Assembly (NCBI GenBank): GCA_021788565.1
Contig: JAJYKO010000023.1
Span: 2,669-17,216, forward strand
DNA: 14,548 bases
DNA from: Chloroflexota bacterium
Lineage (GTDB): Bacteria; Chloroflexota; UBA6077
Direction: 5' to 3'
Made by a program: the position numbers and the translations under genes. The notes under the pieces are model-generated. The model had not been told where the DNA came from and ran no database searches. It worked only from the letters and a program-made list of their open reading frames with translations. Below are positions 5,359 to 13,274 of the stretch, in pieces; within the stretch, counting starts at the first letter, position 1, and each line of letters starts with the position of its first letter.

Positions 5359-8300
5359 CTCGGCAAACGGTAAGCACCCTCTCCCAAGTGGCCCAAGACG
5401 CCGCGAGCCGACTGGCGGACGACACAGAAAGGCAGCTAGAGGCGTGGAACGAGGCGCGGAACGAAGGTCATGAAGAACGCGTTCTTGTCGAGCTCCGGAG
5501 ATGGAAGAGCGACCAGACCCGTTGGGAGCTTCTGCCGAACAGACTGAGGGCGAGAGTACTCCGCATGGAGGCAATGCTTCTCATTGACTTGACCGGAAGC
5601 TTGGAGCTGTCTGGAAGACTGCTGGATGAAGCTCTGTCAGTCTTCCCGCAGGACAACCAGGCGCTCGCTAGGGCTATCCTAGCGTATCAACAGGGAAGGC
5701 CAGAAGAAGTCTTGGCGCTGCTGGCCATGAGCCAAGACATCGACAGCATCAACGCACGCGCAGAAATCCTGCTTGGTGCGGGCCGAACAACGGAGTGTAG
5801 GCAGGTCATCGATGAGGTCGGTCCATTCGCGGCGTCCAACGTCGGTACCTTGAGGATAGGCGCGCTCGCGAGCTTGGCATCAGGCGATCTAGATAAGGCG
5901 CGCCAGGGTATCGAAAAGGCTGCAGAGCGGAAGCCGCGCTGGCAGAGCGTTCGCTACGCTTTCGCCATCATCAACTACCATAGCTCGCTATCTCCAGCAG
6001 CACTCCCAGATCGCCTTTTTTCGCTCCCGGAACCTGTCCACCCAGCTTTGGTTGGACAGAGTGAACAGAGCAGGTCGTTGCGGGAAGCTGCCGCGCAGGT
6101 CTTTGAACAGCTGGCTGATGCCCACGTGCAGCAGGCGGACCTGCGGCGTAACTACTCGATCTGGCGGCTTGCATGCATGGCGGTTGAAGATGGCCAGAAG
6201 GAGCAAGCATCACAGCTTTGCACGGTCCTACTAAAGCATGATAGGACCGATCCCCCTGTGATCCTTTGGGCGATAGCATCGGACCTGGATGTGGATCTGA
6301 AGCCGAGCATGACGGCTATCGCCTCACTTGAGAATCGTGACCAGGCAGATATCCCGCAAGTTCTCGCCTTGGTCACGTGCTACCTTCATTCGGGAGGCTC
6401 CGGGAGGGCTCTCAAGCTCCTGAGAAGGAAGAAGCCCCTGTTCGAGATGGAACAACAGGAAGAGCTGTGGACCTTCTGGTTCGCCAAGTCATTGCTGAGT
6501 GATGGGAAGATCAGGCCGGCCCTTCACATGGTCTCAGGTTTGGAAGCCACTGAAGAGGTGCGAGATCTAAAGACACAAGCTCTGCTCGCTCTCGCGCGGC
6601 AAAACGGCGACTGGACCACTGTGCGAATACATCTCGAAGAGAGTTACTCTCAATCCAGGAACCCGAGGTTCTTGTTGAACTTATACCAGCTGATGGCCGC
6701 CGGAAACGTATGGGATTGCCTGGTGGATCGCGCTGACGAGCTGGTTAGAAAGATAGGGACGGCCTCTGCTTTGAACACAGCCGTGGTTGCCGCGTTCAGG
6801 GCCAGGCAGTTCCAGCTTTGCCTGGATCTCCTCGACAAGTACATCACTCTCTTCACTCACCGCATGCCATCAGCTGAGTTGAGACGAATCCAGATTCAGG
6901 CTCAGCAGGCGCTGGGCGTGCTTTCGGAAGCCGAGGTGGGAGCAGCCCAACTTGTCAAGGATGATCCCAGTACGCTGAACATCCTAACTCTTGCTCAAGT
7001 GCTGCTAGACAAGGCTGACATAAGGGGCCTCGCTATGGCCGTCCGTCCTCTTGTAGACCGAACGGACTTAAGTGCCGTTGATGCGCTTAGGCTGGCTCGG
7101 GTCGTTCGTCTTGACGACAAGGCTCTTTCTGTCGACTTGTGGAGACGAACGCTTGAGCGTGGCCTGCCGGATGAAGCCGTAGGAATGGCGGTGACCTTGG
7201 GACACGAACTGGGTCTCGTCGACGAGGTCGGCCGAGTGGAAGCCAGAATGGCCCAGCTAGCAAGTGGAGGAAAAGGGGGAATCCAAGTTATCAGCTATGG
7301 CGAACTCGTGTCGATCCTCTCGAGACGGCGCCAGGAGTTGCTGAAGGCCGAAGAGAGTTACGCACGGGGCTTGGTCCCCGTTCATGCCCTCACCAAACGA
7401 GCTGGGCTACCTCTAGTGATACTGTATCACTCTCTTCTAGCACAGAACGAACTTGATCAGCGCCCGCTTGTTTCCCCTGCCCTGTTTGTTAGACACGGTA
7501 GCCGACTCATTCCTGATGAGTTCCCTCCCAGGGCGCCAGATTGGCGTCTTCACGTGGACGCTACCGCAGTCCTGATGGCGGCTCAGCTGGGAATCCTCGA
7601 CAGAGTATCGAGGGCCTTTGGGGAACTGAACATCTCGCGCGACACGGTCCGAGCTCTGGTCGAGATGATGGACAGCTTGGCGCCAGCGCAGCCAGCGAGG
7701 CTGGAGGGCTACCGTCGGATCCTCGACCTTGCGGCGCGACGAGCTTTGCATGTGGTGGACGTAGACGTCGTCACAACGATTGAGGACGCTGCGTGGGCGT
7801 CGGCGCTCGATCCCAATTGGTTAGCTCTTCTCGCCACCGCCCGCCGCAACGGAGGGTTTATGGTCAGCTTCTCGCCTCCACCAACAAAGGCGGACGGAAG
7901 TCCTCCAGTGTTACCGGAAGAGGTTGCGGCCAACCTGATTGATAATCATGGAGTAGTGGAAGCCCTGCAGCGCCAGGGCCGACTCTCCAAGGAGGATGCT
8001 GAGCGAGCACTGCTGCGGCTGGGACAGCGGAGACCCCACAGTGCAAGCCCTGCTGCTCCGCCATCTGGTTCGCGGATCTACTTCTACGGCAACACCTGTG
8101 ACGAACTCGCCAACGCAGGCGTTCTGGAGGTTGCCTCTCGCCACTTCCAGGTTGCTATCGAGCAAAGAGAGATAAGGCGAGTCGCGGCAGAACTAACGCT
8201 TGAGAACCAGAAGGGGGAAGCGCAAGAGTGGCTGGCGGACCTCGTAGACCGAATCAGGAAGGGACTTGACGCCGGCACCTATAAGTACATTCCGGCGCAA

Positions 8301-11180
8301 GAAGAGGAACCTGAGGAATTGCGGGATGCGGCCGCCAAGGATCCGACGCTCGCGTCCTTGCTGAGCATCATGAGCTTTCCGACTCGCGAAAGAGACGTGA
8401 TCTGGGTCGATGACCGTTTTACCACGAGCTTCTCACATAGGATCGGCGCCCCAGTAGTGGGGATAATTGAAATCCTCACGGCATTAGTGGGTGCAGGAGA
8501 ACTGGATGAGAAGACCTACTACTCCAAGCTCAATTCTCTCCGGGCAGCTAACGTGCGCTTCATCCCCATCGAGAAGAAGGACATTCTCTACCACCTGAGG
8601 CAAGCTCCCGTGCAGAACGGGCGGATTGTCGAGACCCGAGAACTCATCAATTTGAGGCAGTATGCTGCGAGTTGCCTACTGCACGGCGGCTCCATGCAGA
8701 CGACCTCCCACCTTGACGGGGCTCCAAATCCATTCGGCGAAGGTATGTTCGTGCTGAGCTTTGGCAGGGCCACCAGGGAGTCCATTGTCGACGTATGGGG
8801 AGAGCAGGTGGATGAAGAAGTGCGACGGGCTAGAGCAGAATGGCTGCTGGACAACTTGCGACTCGACTACCTCGCGCTCGTTGAAGTCGCGAAGCTGCAA
8901 GTATCCACCGATAGCCTGCATCGTATCTCCGCCATCGGGCTGGCCCAGTTGATCTCGCTCGCAGTGGTTCTCAGCAGCGAAGGTCAAGAAGGTAGCCCGT
9001 CGCCTCGCAAGTTGTACTTGAGCTGGCTGGAAGACTGCCTTCTGTACGAGTCCTTCGGCTCCGATCCCAACATGGTTCCAGCAGTCGCTGGTCTGTTGAA
9101 GCAGGCGTTCGCCGACTTGATTGACGCCGAGGGGAAGGCGGGGCGAGGGATCATCGCCCGCTCGGTACTTCGGGACCTGCACCAGGACATACCGGAAGTG
9201 CTTCGAGACGAACTTGCCCGCGATGCGGAGTTCATGAGGAGCATTGGCATCAAGTACCTAATCGTTGTCCAGGTTGGCGACGTTCTGTTCACGGTATCAG
9301 ATTTCTGGAGAGCTGCTACCCAGGCGATGAACGGCCAACAGGCCCAAATTTGTCCCACGAACTCCGCCGCAGATGTGGTTTTCGAGCCTTGGGAGGATAG
9401 TGGGCAGGTGGGCGGGTTTAGCTTCAGGCATCCTTCCTCCGGCGCAGCGATGAGGGTTGCTGACGATACCGTAAAGCTCCTGGCCGAGTCTCCTTCGCGA
9501 AGGGAGATGCTCCTGCGCTCCCATCGTGAGTGGTTCGACTGCCCGCAAGAGGCTTTCGAGCAAGCCGTTGCCGAAATTGCCTCCATGACCGAACCGCGAG
9601 ACCGAGTTGAAGCTGCCAGGACTTGGAGAAGTTCCAGTGCGGCTATCTACTACGACACTCTGTCGCGGGATCTGCGCGCGAAGCCGCAGTTCCGTCTATC
9701 TGAGCTTATGCCGCCGAAGGCCGGCGCGCTGCTCTCCCATCTCAGACTCGGGCCTGACAGCCAGCCAGAAGAGGATTTCCTGAGACATCTCGGACAGGCC
9801 GCGAAGGATCTATCGGCAGAAGAGGGGCTTTACGAGGCTTTGGTGCGGCTGGTTAGCCTTCCCATCGCAGTACCTGAGACCTTGATCCTTCAACTCCAAG
9901 AACTTGACCCGGAGAACCTGCACCGTCTCGTGGATCGGCTCATGTCAGCCCCGAGGTCGCCAGTTGGCAGATTTCACTTGACCCGCATCCTGGTCGCCTT
10001 ATCAGATCGTGACCCTCAGTATGAAGTCTTGGCTGCGGACGTTGTCGCCGAAACACTGAGCGAGAATGGTATTGCCGAGGCGAATGCGTTCCTGGCCATT
10101 CTGAAGTGGGCTCATCAGGAATTTGACTACTTGCCTGGAGTCTCAGTTTGGCCAGCTCACGTTAGGCTAGCAACGGTCTGGTTCCATGCCAACAAGCTGC
10201 TCGCTACTTTCAGGGCCGTAGGGGCCCCCGCGGACTGGCTTGTTGAGATGTTCGCGGTACCGTCCAGGCGCCTGGGTCTCGAGCCGTTTGAGCGCAACGA
10301 GGCGCTTCGGCTTGACCTGGCCAACCCGCGCAGAGTGGATAGAGGCAATCTGCTTCTCTCGGGCGTTCTTTACGGACTGGGAAGTCGGGTAAATGAACTG
10401 ATGGACGAGAGTCTCCGGGCTAGGCTGGAGATCGCTGCCTATGTCACGGGCGATAATGGCGTCTCGCTGCCGATGACTGGGCTGATGCGAGACCCCCGCC
10501 TTGCTCTCAACGGGCTAGGTTCGTTCTTGTCGGCGGACCGGGACTCCTTACTCGCTCCCATAGTTGGCATGGAAGAAGCTACCAAGTTCTCGTCGGTAGG
10601 CCTGGAGACTAATATTAGCGAAGCCGTCACGGCGCTCGCAGGGAATCCAGACGATGCTGCGAGATGGCTTCAGCTGCTGGTCTTCCTTGGCGACCTACCA
10701 GCCCGCGAAGGTGTGTCGCACCCACTTCATGATCTGTTGTCTCGTCTGGACTTCAGTCAACTCTATCGACAAGCACCCTCGATAGGTATGATCGCTATTC
10801 AAGTCGCCGCATTGCAGGCAGCCAACTTCCCGAGTACGGCGCTTGCTACCCGATTGAAAGAACAGTTAGTTGGGCTCGCTAGGGCGATCGGGGAGGATGG
10901 AATTGTTGCTCCTGCCGATGGTCCGGGCGATGGCAAAGCATCACTTCTTGACATCGCCCTTCACATCGCAAGGGCAACGGGCACTTCGGCGCAGGAAGTA
11001 ATGACAGAATTCACACAGATCGTGAGTCGCCTCCTGGATGCGGTCCCATCGCTTGCGCACACGTTTCGACTCGCCATTCAGGGCCTTTGCGACGGACTGC
11101 CCACCACCCATGTCCAGGTGCTGTGGCCTCTGCTCATTCGGTTGAGGGCGGAGGACCGGGAGCAACAGCATCTGCGCTGA
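5265..11180 (+). CDS. Giant TPR/PIN-like multidomain protein (C-terminal part of the Mrr-TPR-PIN fusion)
   Basis: The frame is open from 5223; its native part begins at about 5265. Joined to the nuclease domain, the product is 2121 residues (fusion numbering below). Residues ~200-815 are a run of helical pairs with TPR-like A/L/G spacing, e.g. LARAILAYQQGRPEEVLALL. A PIN-like start follows at ~910 (LHVDATAVLMAAQLGILDRV, candidate Asp915), then a second PIN-like unit at ~1085-1256 with VIWVDDRF (Asp1199, Asp1200), PVVGIIEILTAL and VRFIPI. In the second unit the first acidic position seems to be lost (YFYGN). Residues ~1260-2121 are helical and unrecognised. No Walker A or STAND NTPase is seen. 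I infer a cytosolic sensor-effector with DNase-like and RNase-like parts. It uses more A/T-ending codons than the two AbiE-like genes, suggesting a different origin. No signal or membrane segment is evident. Confidence 0.7.
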   Translation, partial: RVRRYFDFPDQWIPFICDTSHPEYSPDVDPVTRQTVSTLSQVAQDAASRLADDTERQLEAWNEARNEGHEERVLVELRRWKSDQTRWELLPNRLRARVLRMEAMLLIDLTGSLELSGRLLDEALSVFPQDNQALARAILAYQQGRPEEVLALLAMSQDIDSINARAEILLGAGRTTECRQVIDEVGPFAASNVGTLRIGALASLASGDLDKARQGIEKAAERKPRWQSVRYAFAIINYHSSLSPAALPDRLFSLPEPVHPALVGQSEQSRSLREAAAQVFEQLADAHVQQADLRRNYSIWRLACMAVEDGQKEQASQLCTVLLKHDRTDPPVILWAIASDLDVDLKPSMTAIASLENRDQADIPQVLALVTCYLHSGGSGRALKLLRRKKPLFEMEQQEELWTFWFAKSLLSDGKIRPALHMVSGLEATEEVRDLKTQALLALARQNGDWTTVRIHLEESYSQSRNPRFLLNLYQLMAAGNVWDCLVDRADELVRKIGTASALNTAVVAAFRARQFQLCLDLLDKYITLFTHRMPSAELRRIQIQAQQALGVLSEAEVGAAQLVKDDPSTLNILTLAQVLLDKADIRGLAMAVRPLVDRTDLSAVDALRLARVVRLDDKALSVDLWRRTLERGLPDEAVGMAVTLGHELGLVDEVGRVEARMAQLASGGKGGIQVISYGELVSILSRRRQELLKAEESYARGLVPVHALTKRAGLPLVILYHSLLAQNELDQRPLVSPALFVRHGSRLIPDEFPPRAPDWRLHVDATAVLMAAQLGILDRVSRAFGELNISRDTVRALVEMMDSLAPAQPARLEGYRRILDLAARRALHVVDVDVVTTIEDAAWASALDPNWLALLATARRNGGFMVSFSPPPTKADGSPPVLPEEVAANLIDNHGVVEALQRQGRLSKEDAERALLRLGQRRPHSASPAAPPSGSRIYFYGNTCDELANAGVLEVASRHFQVAIEQREIRRVAAELTLENQKGEAQEWLADLVDRIRKGLDAGTYKYIPAQEEEPEELRDAAAKDPTLASLLSIMSFPTRERDVIWVDDRFTTSFSHRIGAPVVGIIEILTALVGAGELDEKTYYSKLNSLRAANVRFIPIEKKDILYHLRQAPVQNGRIVETRELINLRQYAASCLLHGGSMQTTSHLDGAPNPFGEGMFVLSFGRATRESIVDVWGEQVDEEVRRARAEWLLDNLRLDYLALVEVAKLQVSTDSLHRISAIGLAQLISLAVVLSSEGQEGSPSPRKLYLSWLEDCLLYESFGSDPNMVPAVAGLLKQAFADLIDAEGKAGRGIIARSVLRDLHQDIPEVLRDELARDAEFMRSIGIKYLIVVQVGDVLFTVSDFWRAATQAMNGQQAQICPTNSAADVVFEPWEDSGQVGGFSFRHPSSGAAMRVADDTVKLLAESPSRREMLLRSHREWFDCPQEAFEQAVAEIASMTEPRDRVEAARTWRSSSAAIYYDTLSRDLRAKPQFRLSELMPPKAGALLSHLRLGPDSQPEEDFLRHLGQAAKDLSAEEGLYEALVRLVSLPIAVPETLILQLQELDPENLHRLVDRLMSAPRSPVGRFHLTRILVALSDRDPQYEVLAADVVAETLSENGIAEANAFLAILKWAHQEFDYLPGVSVWPAHVRLATVWFHANKLLATFRAVGAPADWLVEMFAVPSRRLGLEPFERNEALRLDLANPRRVDRGNLLLSGVLYGLGSRVNELMDESLRARLEIAAYVTGDNGVSLPMTGLMRDPRLALNGLGSFLSADRDSLLAPIVGMEEATKFSSVGLETNISEAVTALAGNPDDAARWLQLLVFLGDLPAREGVSHPLHDLLSRLDFSQLYRQAPSIGMIAIQVAALQAANFPSTALATRLKEQLVGLARAIGEDGIVAPADGPGDGKASLLDIALHIARATGTSAQEVMTEFTQIVSRLLDAVPSLAHTFRLAIQGLCDGLPTTHVQVLWPLLIRLRAEDREQQHLR

Positions 11181-11277
11181 CGTATCCCAAGCCGTGAGCC
11201 GCGTACCGCACTGGATAGTTCATGCGCATATTCGCTATCCTAGCTAGCTGGTTGACGGACTCGACGAACTGTCTGAT

Positions 11278-11309
11278 GATGAGACAAACCGTGGGGACCA
11301 GGTCTCATC
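11278..11309. repeat. 8-bp inverted repeat downstream of the giant gene
   Basis: GATGAGAC (11278-11285) and GTCTCATC (11302-11309) flank a 16-base loop. No T-run follows, so it is not a classical terminator; it could be an RNA hairpin or a protein-binding site. Confidence 0.4.
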
Positions 11310-11334
11310 CCCAACTTCGTTGTCGGCCAAACCC

Positions 11335-11363
11335 TTGCCTGGCAGGCAACTACCGCCTATAAT
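11335..11363 (+). promoter_or_regulatory. Near-consensus promoter overlapped by a palindrome at the right island end
   Basis: TTGCCT (11335-11340) and TATAAT (11358-11363) have a 17-base spacer. A 7-1-7 palindrome (TTGCCTG at 11335-11341, CAGGCAA at 11343-11349) covers the -35 box, as an operator would. Transcription would start near 11370, form a 7-bp hairpin (11377-11383 with 11393-11399), pass through the orphan tRNA piece and end at the terminator at 11507-11543. No protein-coding gene lies downstream on this strand. Confidence 0.55.
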
Positions 11364-11400
11364 CCAACTACGGGCATCGCGCCGCCCTGAATGGCGCGAG

Positions 11401-11414
11401 AATTAGATTGTCGC
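11401..11414 (+). repeat. Inner right copy of the island-end motif
   Basis: AGATTGTCGC at 11405-11414 also occurs at 2263-2272 and 11469-11478, and with one change (AGATCGTCGC) in the tRNA at 2143-2152. With its flank it resembles the left inner site (2258-2272). The two inner copies thus form a nested pair inside the 89-bp repeats. Confidence 0.4.
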
Positions 11415-11454
11415 AAACCGGTGAAAAAGAGCTCGAAACGGCGATTCACGTAAA

Positions 11455-11543
11455 TCTGCCTTCCAACCAGATTGTCGCGGGTTCGAGTCCCGTCTCCCGC
11501 TCCAAGATCCGGTTTGGCCTAGAGCCAGGCCGGATTTTTCTTT
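11455..11543 (+). repeat. Right 89-bp direct repeat (candidate attR), orphan tRNA-Gly 3' part
   Basis: This copy matches 2129-2217 with 6 mismatches. No tRNA 5' half precedes it, and G-to-C at 11467 breaks the anticodon stem, so it is not a functional tRNA. The T arm and acceptor 3' strand are intact. Confidence 0.75.
11507..11543 (+). terminator. Duplicated rho-independent terminator
   Basis: A 12-bp stem (11507-11518 with 11524-11535) and a 5-base loop are followed by TTTTTCTTT. It is the copy of the tRNA-Gly terminator carried in the right repeat. Confidence 0.8.
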
Positions 11544-11657
11544 GTCGTGGACGCCCAGAATCCGCTCACGACGGTCTGCCACAGTATCAGACATCCATCT
11601 AGCGGGACATCCTCTCCTCCTAGCGCAACCCGCTATTCCTACAGCCGAAACGAATCG

Positions 11658-11673
11658 CCGATCTTGAGATCGG
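11658..11673. repeat. Palindrome between the right repeat and the biotin carrier gene
   Basis: CCGATCT (11658-11664), two bases, then AGATCGG (11667-11673). It lies about 60 bases beyond the stop of the minus-strand biotin carrier gene. It has no clear T-run on the minus strand, so a terminator role is uncertain. The rest of 11544-11734 shows nothing recognisable. Confidence 0.35.
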
Positions 11674-11734
11674 ACCATGCAATTTCGCGCGGGCCTGATT
11701 CTTCGCTCAAGCTGCGCGCTCAACTTTGTCCAGA

Positions 11735-13258
11735 TCATTTCGAGTCCAGGATGCACAGGAGCGTGCCAGCCTCGACATTCTCACCGGCAGATACGAGAAC
11801 CTCGCGGACGGTCGCGTCCTGCTCCGCCACCACGCTGGTGCCCACCTTCATCGCTTCGATAACGCACAGTTCCTCCCCCTTGAGGACCTCGTCCCCTGCT
11901 TTCACCACCACCGAGAGGATCTTCCCCGGCAGGGGAGCGACAACCCTCTCTTCCGTACCGGTCTTTCGAACGGCCGGCCGTGCCGGCGCCCGCGGAGCCG
12001 GACGAGGCGAAGGGGGGGCAACAGCCGCCCGGGGCACGAGGGGAGATGCGGGAGCCTGAGCTATAGGGGGCGTTGGGAAGGAGGCGCTCATGGCTGGTGG
12101 GGGAACCGGGGAAACGGCGTCCGCCGGTGAGGCCTCTCGCACCAGACTCACCTTCTGAGGCATGCCGTCGATCAGCACTGAGAGAGTGTGTCCCGCTAGC
12201 TCTTTGATCTCCACGGTGTGAGCCTTGCCGTTTACGAGAATCCTCTTAGGGTCGGACCTGTCGCCTGACACCTGGAAGACCTCTCCACCCAGGGTCACGG
12301 TCGAAGGTCCCTCTGGGGAGTTCCTGATCTCCACCCTGTGGCTAGTGCCTTCGAGGCCCAGGGAGTAGGCCTGCAGCGCGGGCAGGGACTCGCGCGAAAG
12401 CTCGACATACTGCGGCTCGCCGTCGATCAGGACGAAGGCGGAGTGGGCGGTGAGGTCTCGCACCTCCACGCTGTGCGCGTTGGCACCCACCACTAACTTC
12501 TTCGGCTCCGCCAGGTCTCGCTTCACCTCGAAGGCAGCGCCGTCGAGCACCACCTTCCAGCTGCTGTTGGCACCGGGCGCTAGCTCCACCTGGTGCTGTG
12601 CACCAGCGACGCCGAGCCTCAACGTGGAGGCCCCGTCCTGGGGGGCGCTGGCTGGCACGGCACCCGAGGCAGGGGCAGGAGCGGGGGCACTGGTGGGGAT
12701 CCGAGTCGGCCTCCGCATGCCCGCTCCCGAGACTGGCACGGCGATAGTCACCAGGATTGCCCCCTGCCCCACGGTATCTCCAGCGGAAACCATCACATCT
12801 CGCACCACCCCATCCAGGTCCGCTTGAATGCGGTTGCCCAGTTTCATGGCCTCGATGACGCACAGTTCGTCGCCCTTCTGGACAGGGTCGCCAGCACCAA
12901 CAGCAACCGACAGGATCTTGCCGGGAAGCGGGGCCCTCACCGGCTCTAAGTTCTCGGCTCCAGCAGGCGACAACGGAGCCACGGCAGGAGTTGGAGGGAC
13001 GGCTGGGCCCACGGACCGGGGTGGCGTTGGCGTGGGGCCGGTGGCAGGGGCTGAAGCCTGGGTCATGGATGTCCCTGCATCGGTCAGCTGCCCACCGGAC
13101 TGGGACATCATTGCCGCCGCCTGCGCTAATAGTGCCGCGGCCTGCGCCAACAGCGCCGCGGACTGGGCAATCAGGGCTGAGGGCTGTACGGCCGCTGAAG
13201 GTTGCTCAGCCTCGGTAGGGCCCGACTGCACGTTCATGAACTGCATGAAGATATCCAA
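11735..13258 (-). CDS. Biotin carrier protein with two biotinyl domains, partner of the OADA/PycB-type carboxyltransferase
   Basis: The protein has 507 residues. Domain order: Ala-rich heptad-like helix (29-57, two LLAQAAA units), Pro/Ala linker, biotinyl domain 1 (~107-173, CVIEAMKL, Lys139), linker, two copies of a beta-rich unit (~213-289 and ~300-374, each with a VLIDG-x-PQ strand), a long Pro/Ala linker (377-430), and biotinyl domain 2 (~438-505, CVIEAMKV, Lys471). EAMK is the canonical biotinylation site and both copies keep it, with the same APLPGKILSV start. Carriers of this class usually hold one biotinyl domain, so this arrangement is unusual. The start is TTG at 13258, six bases after GGAGG; an ATG at 13246 is an alternative. 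It lies 16 bases downstream of the carboxyltransferase gene and is surely co-transcribed. Biotin would shuttle the carboxyl group from a biotin carboxylase, not in the window, to or from pyruvate or oxaloacetate. Confidence 0.9.
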   Translation of the reverse strand: MDIFMQFMNVQSGPTEAEQPSAAVQPSALIAQSAALLAQAAALLAQAAAMMSQSGGQLTDAGTSMTQASAPATGPTPTPPRSVGPAVPPTPAVAPLSPAGAENLEPVRAPLPGKILSVAVGAGDPVQKGDELCVIEAMKLGNRIQADLDGVVRDVMVSAGDTVGQGAILVTIAVPVSGAGMRRPTRIPTSAPAPAPASGAVPASAPQDGASTLRLGVAGAQHQVELAPGANSSWKVVLDGAAFEVKRDLAEPKKLVVGANAHSVEVRDLTAHSAFVLIDGEPQYVELSRESLPALQAYSLGLEGTSHRVEIRNSPEGPSTVTLGGEVFQVSGDRSDPKRILVNGKAHTVEIKELAGHTLSVLIDGMPQKVSLVREASPADAVSPVPPPAMSASFPTPPIAQAPASPLVPRAAVAPPSPRPAPRAPARPAVRKTGTEERVVAPLPGKILSVVVKAGDEVLKGEELCVIEAMKVGTSVVAEQDATVREVLVSAGENVEAGTLLCILDSK

Positions 13259-13274
13259 CTTGGACCTCCCTGCC

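Larger units (their letters stand above)
2129..11543. mobile_element. Putative genomic island inserted at tRNA-Gly, without integrase
   Basis: Two 89-bp copies of the tRNA-Gly 3' part bound 9.3 kb of plus-strand cargo: an AbiE-like gene pair, a small ORF and a giant nuclease-like gene. The flanking chromosomal genes have housekeeping or transport roles unrelated to the cargo. No integrase, excisionase, transposase, relaxase or phage structural gene is visible between the repeats. The island is therefore either mobilised in trans, has lost its integrase, or arose by recombination between tRNA copies. Removing it would bring tRNA-Gly directly upstream of the 3' end of the biotin carrier gene, a plausible ancestral layout. 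Limits are those of the repeats, and the true crossover probably lies in or near the anticodon arm. Confidence 0.6.

Noticed and set aside
2129..11543. Integrase, transposase, relaxase or phage genes; CRISPR arrays
   Set aside because: Looked for in both strands because of the tRNA-flanked insert; no recombinase motif, no insertion-sequence ends and no regularly spaced repeats were found.
11403..11756. 117-residue minus-strand ORF, and the 64-residue plus-strand ORF at 11408-11602, over the right repeat
   Set aside because: Both are translations of tRNA sequence; strings such as RRDSNPRQSG and NQIVAGSSPVSRS are well-known artefacts of reading through tRNA 3' halves.
13121..13162. 21-base tandem repeat as a microsatellite-like element
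   Set aside because: It merely encodes the two LLAQAAA heptad-like units of the biotin carrier's N-terminal helix.
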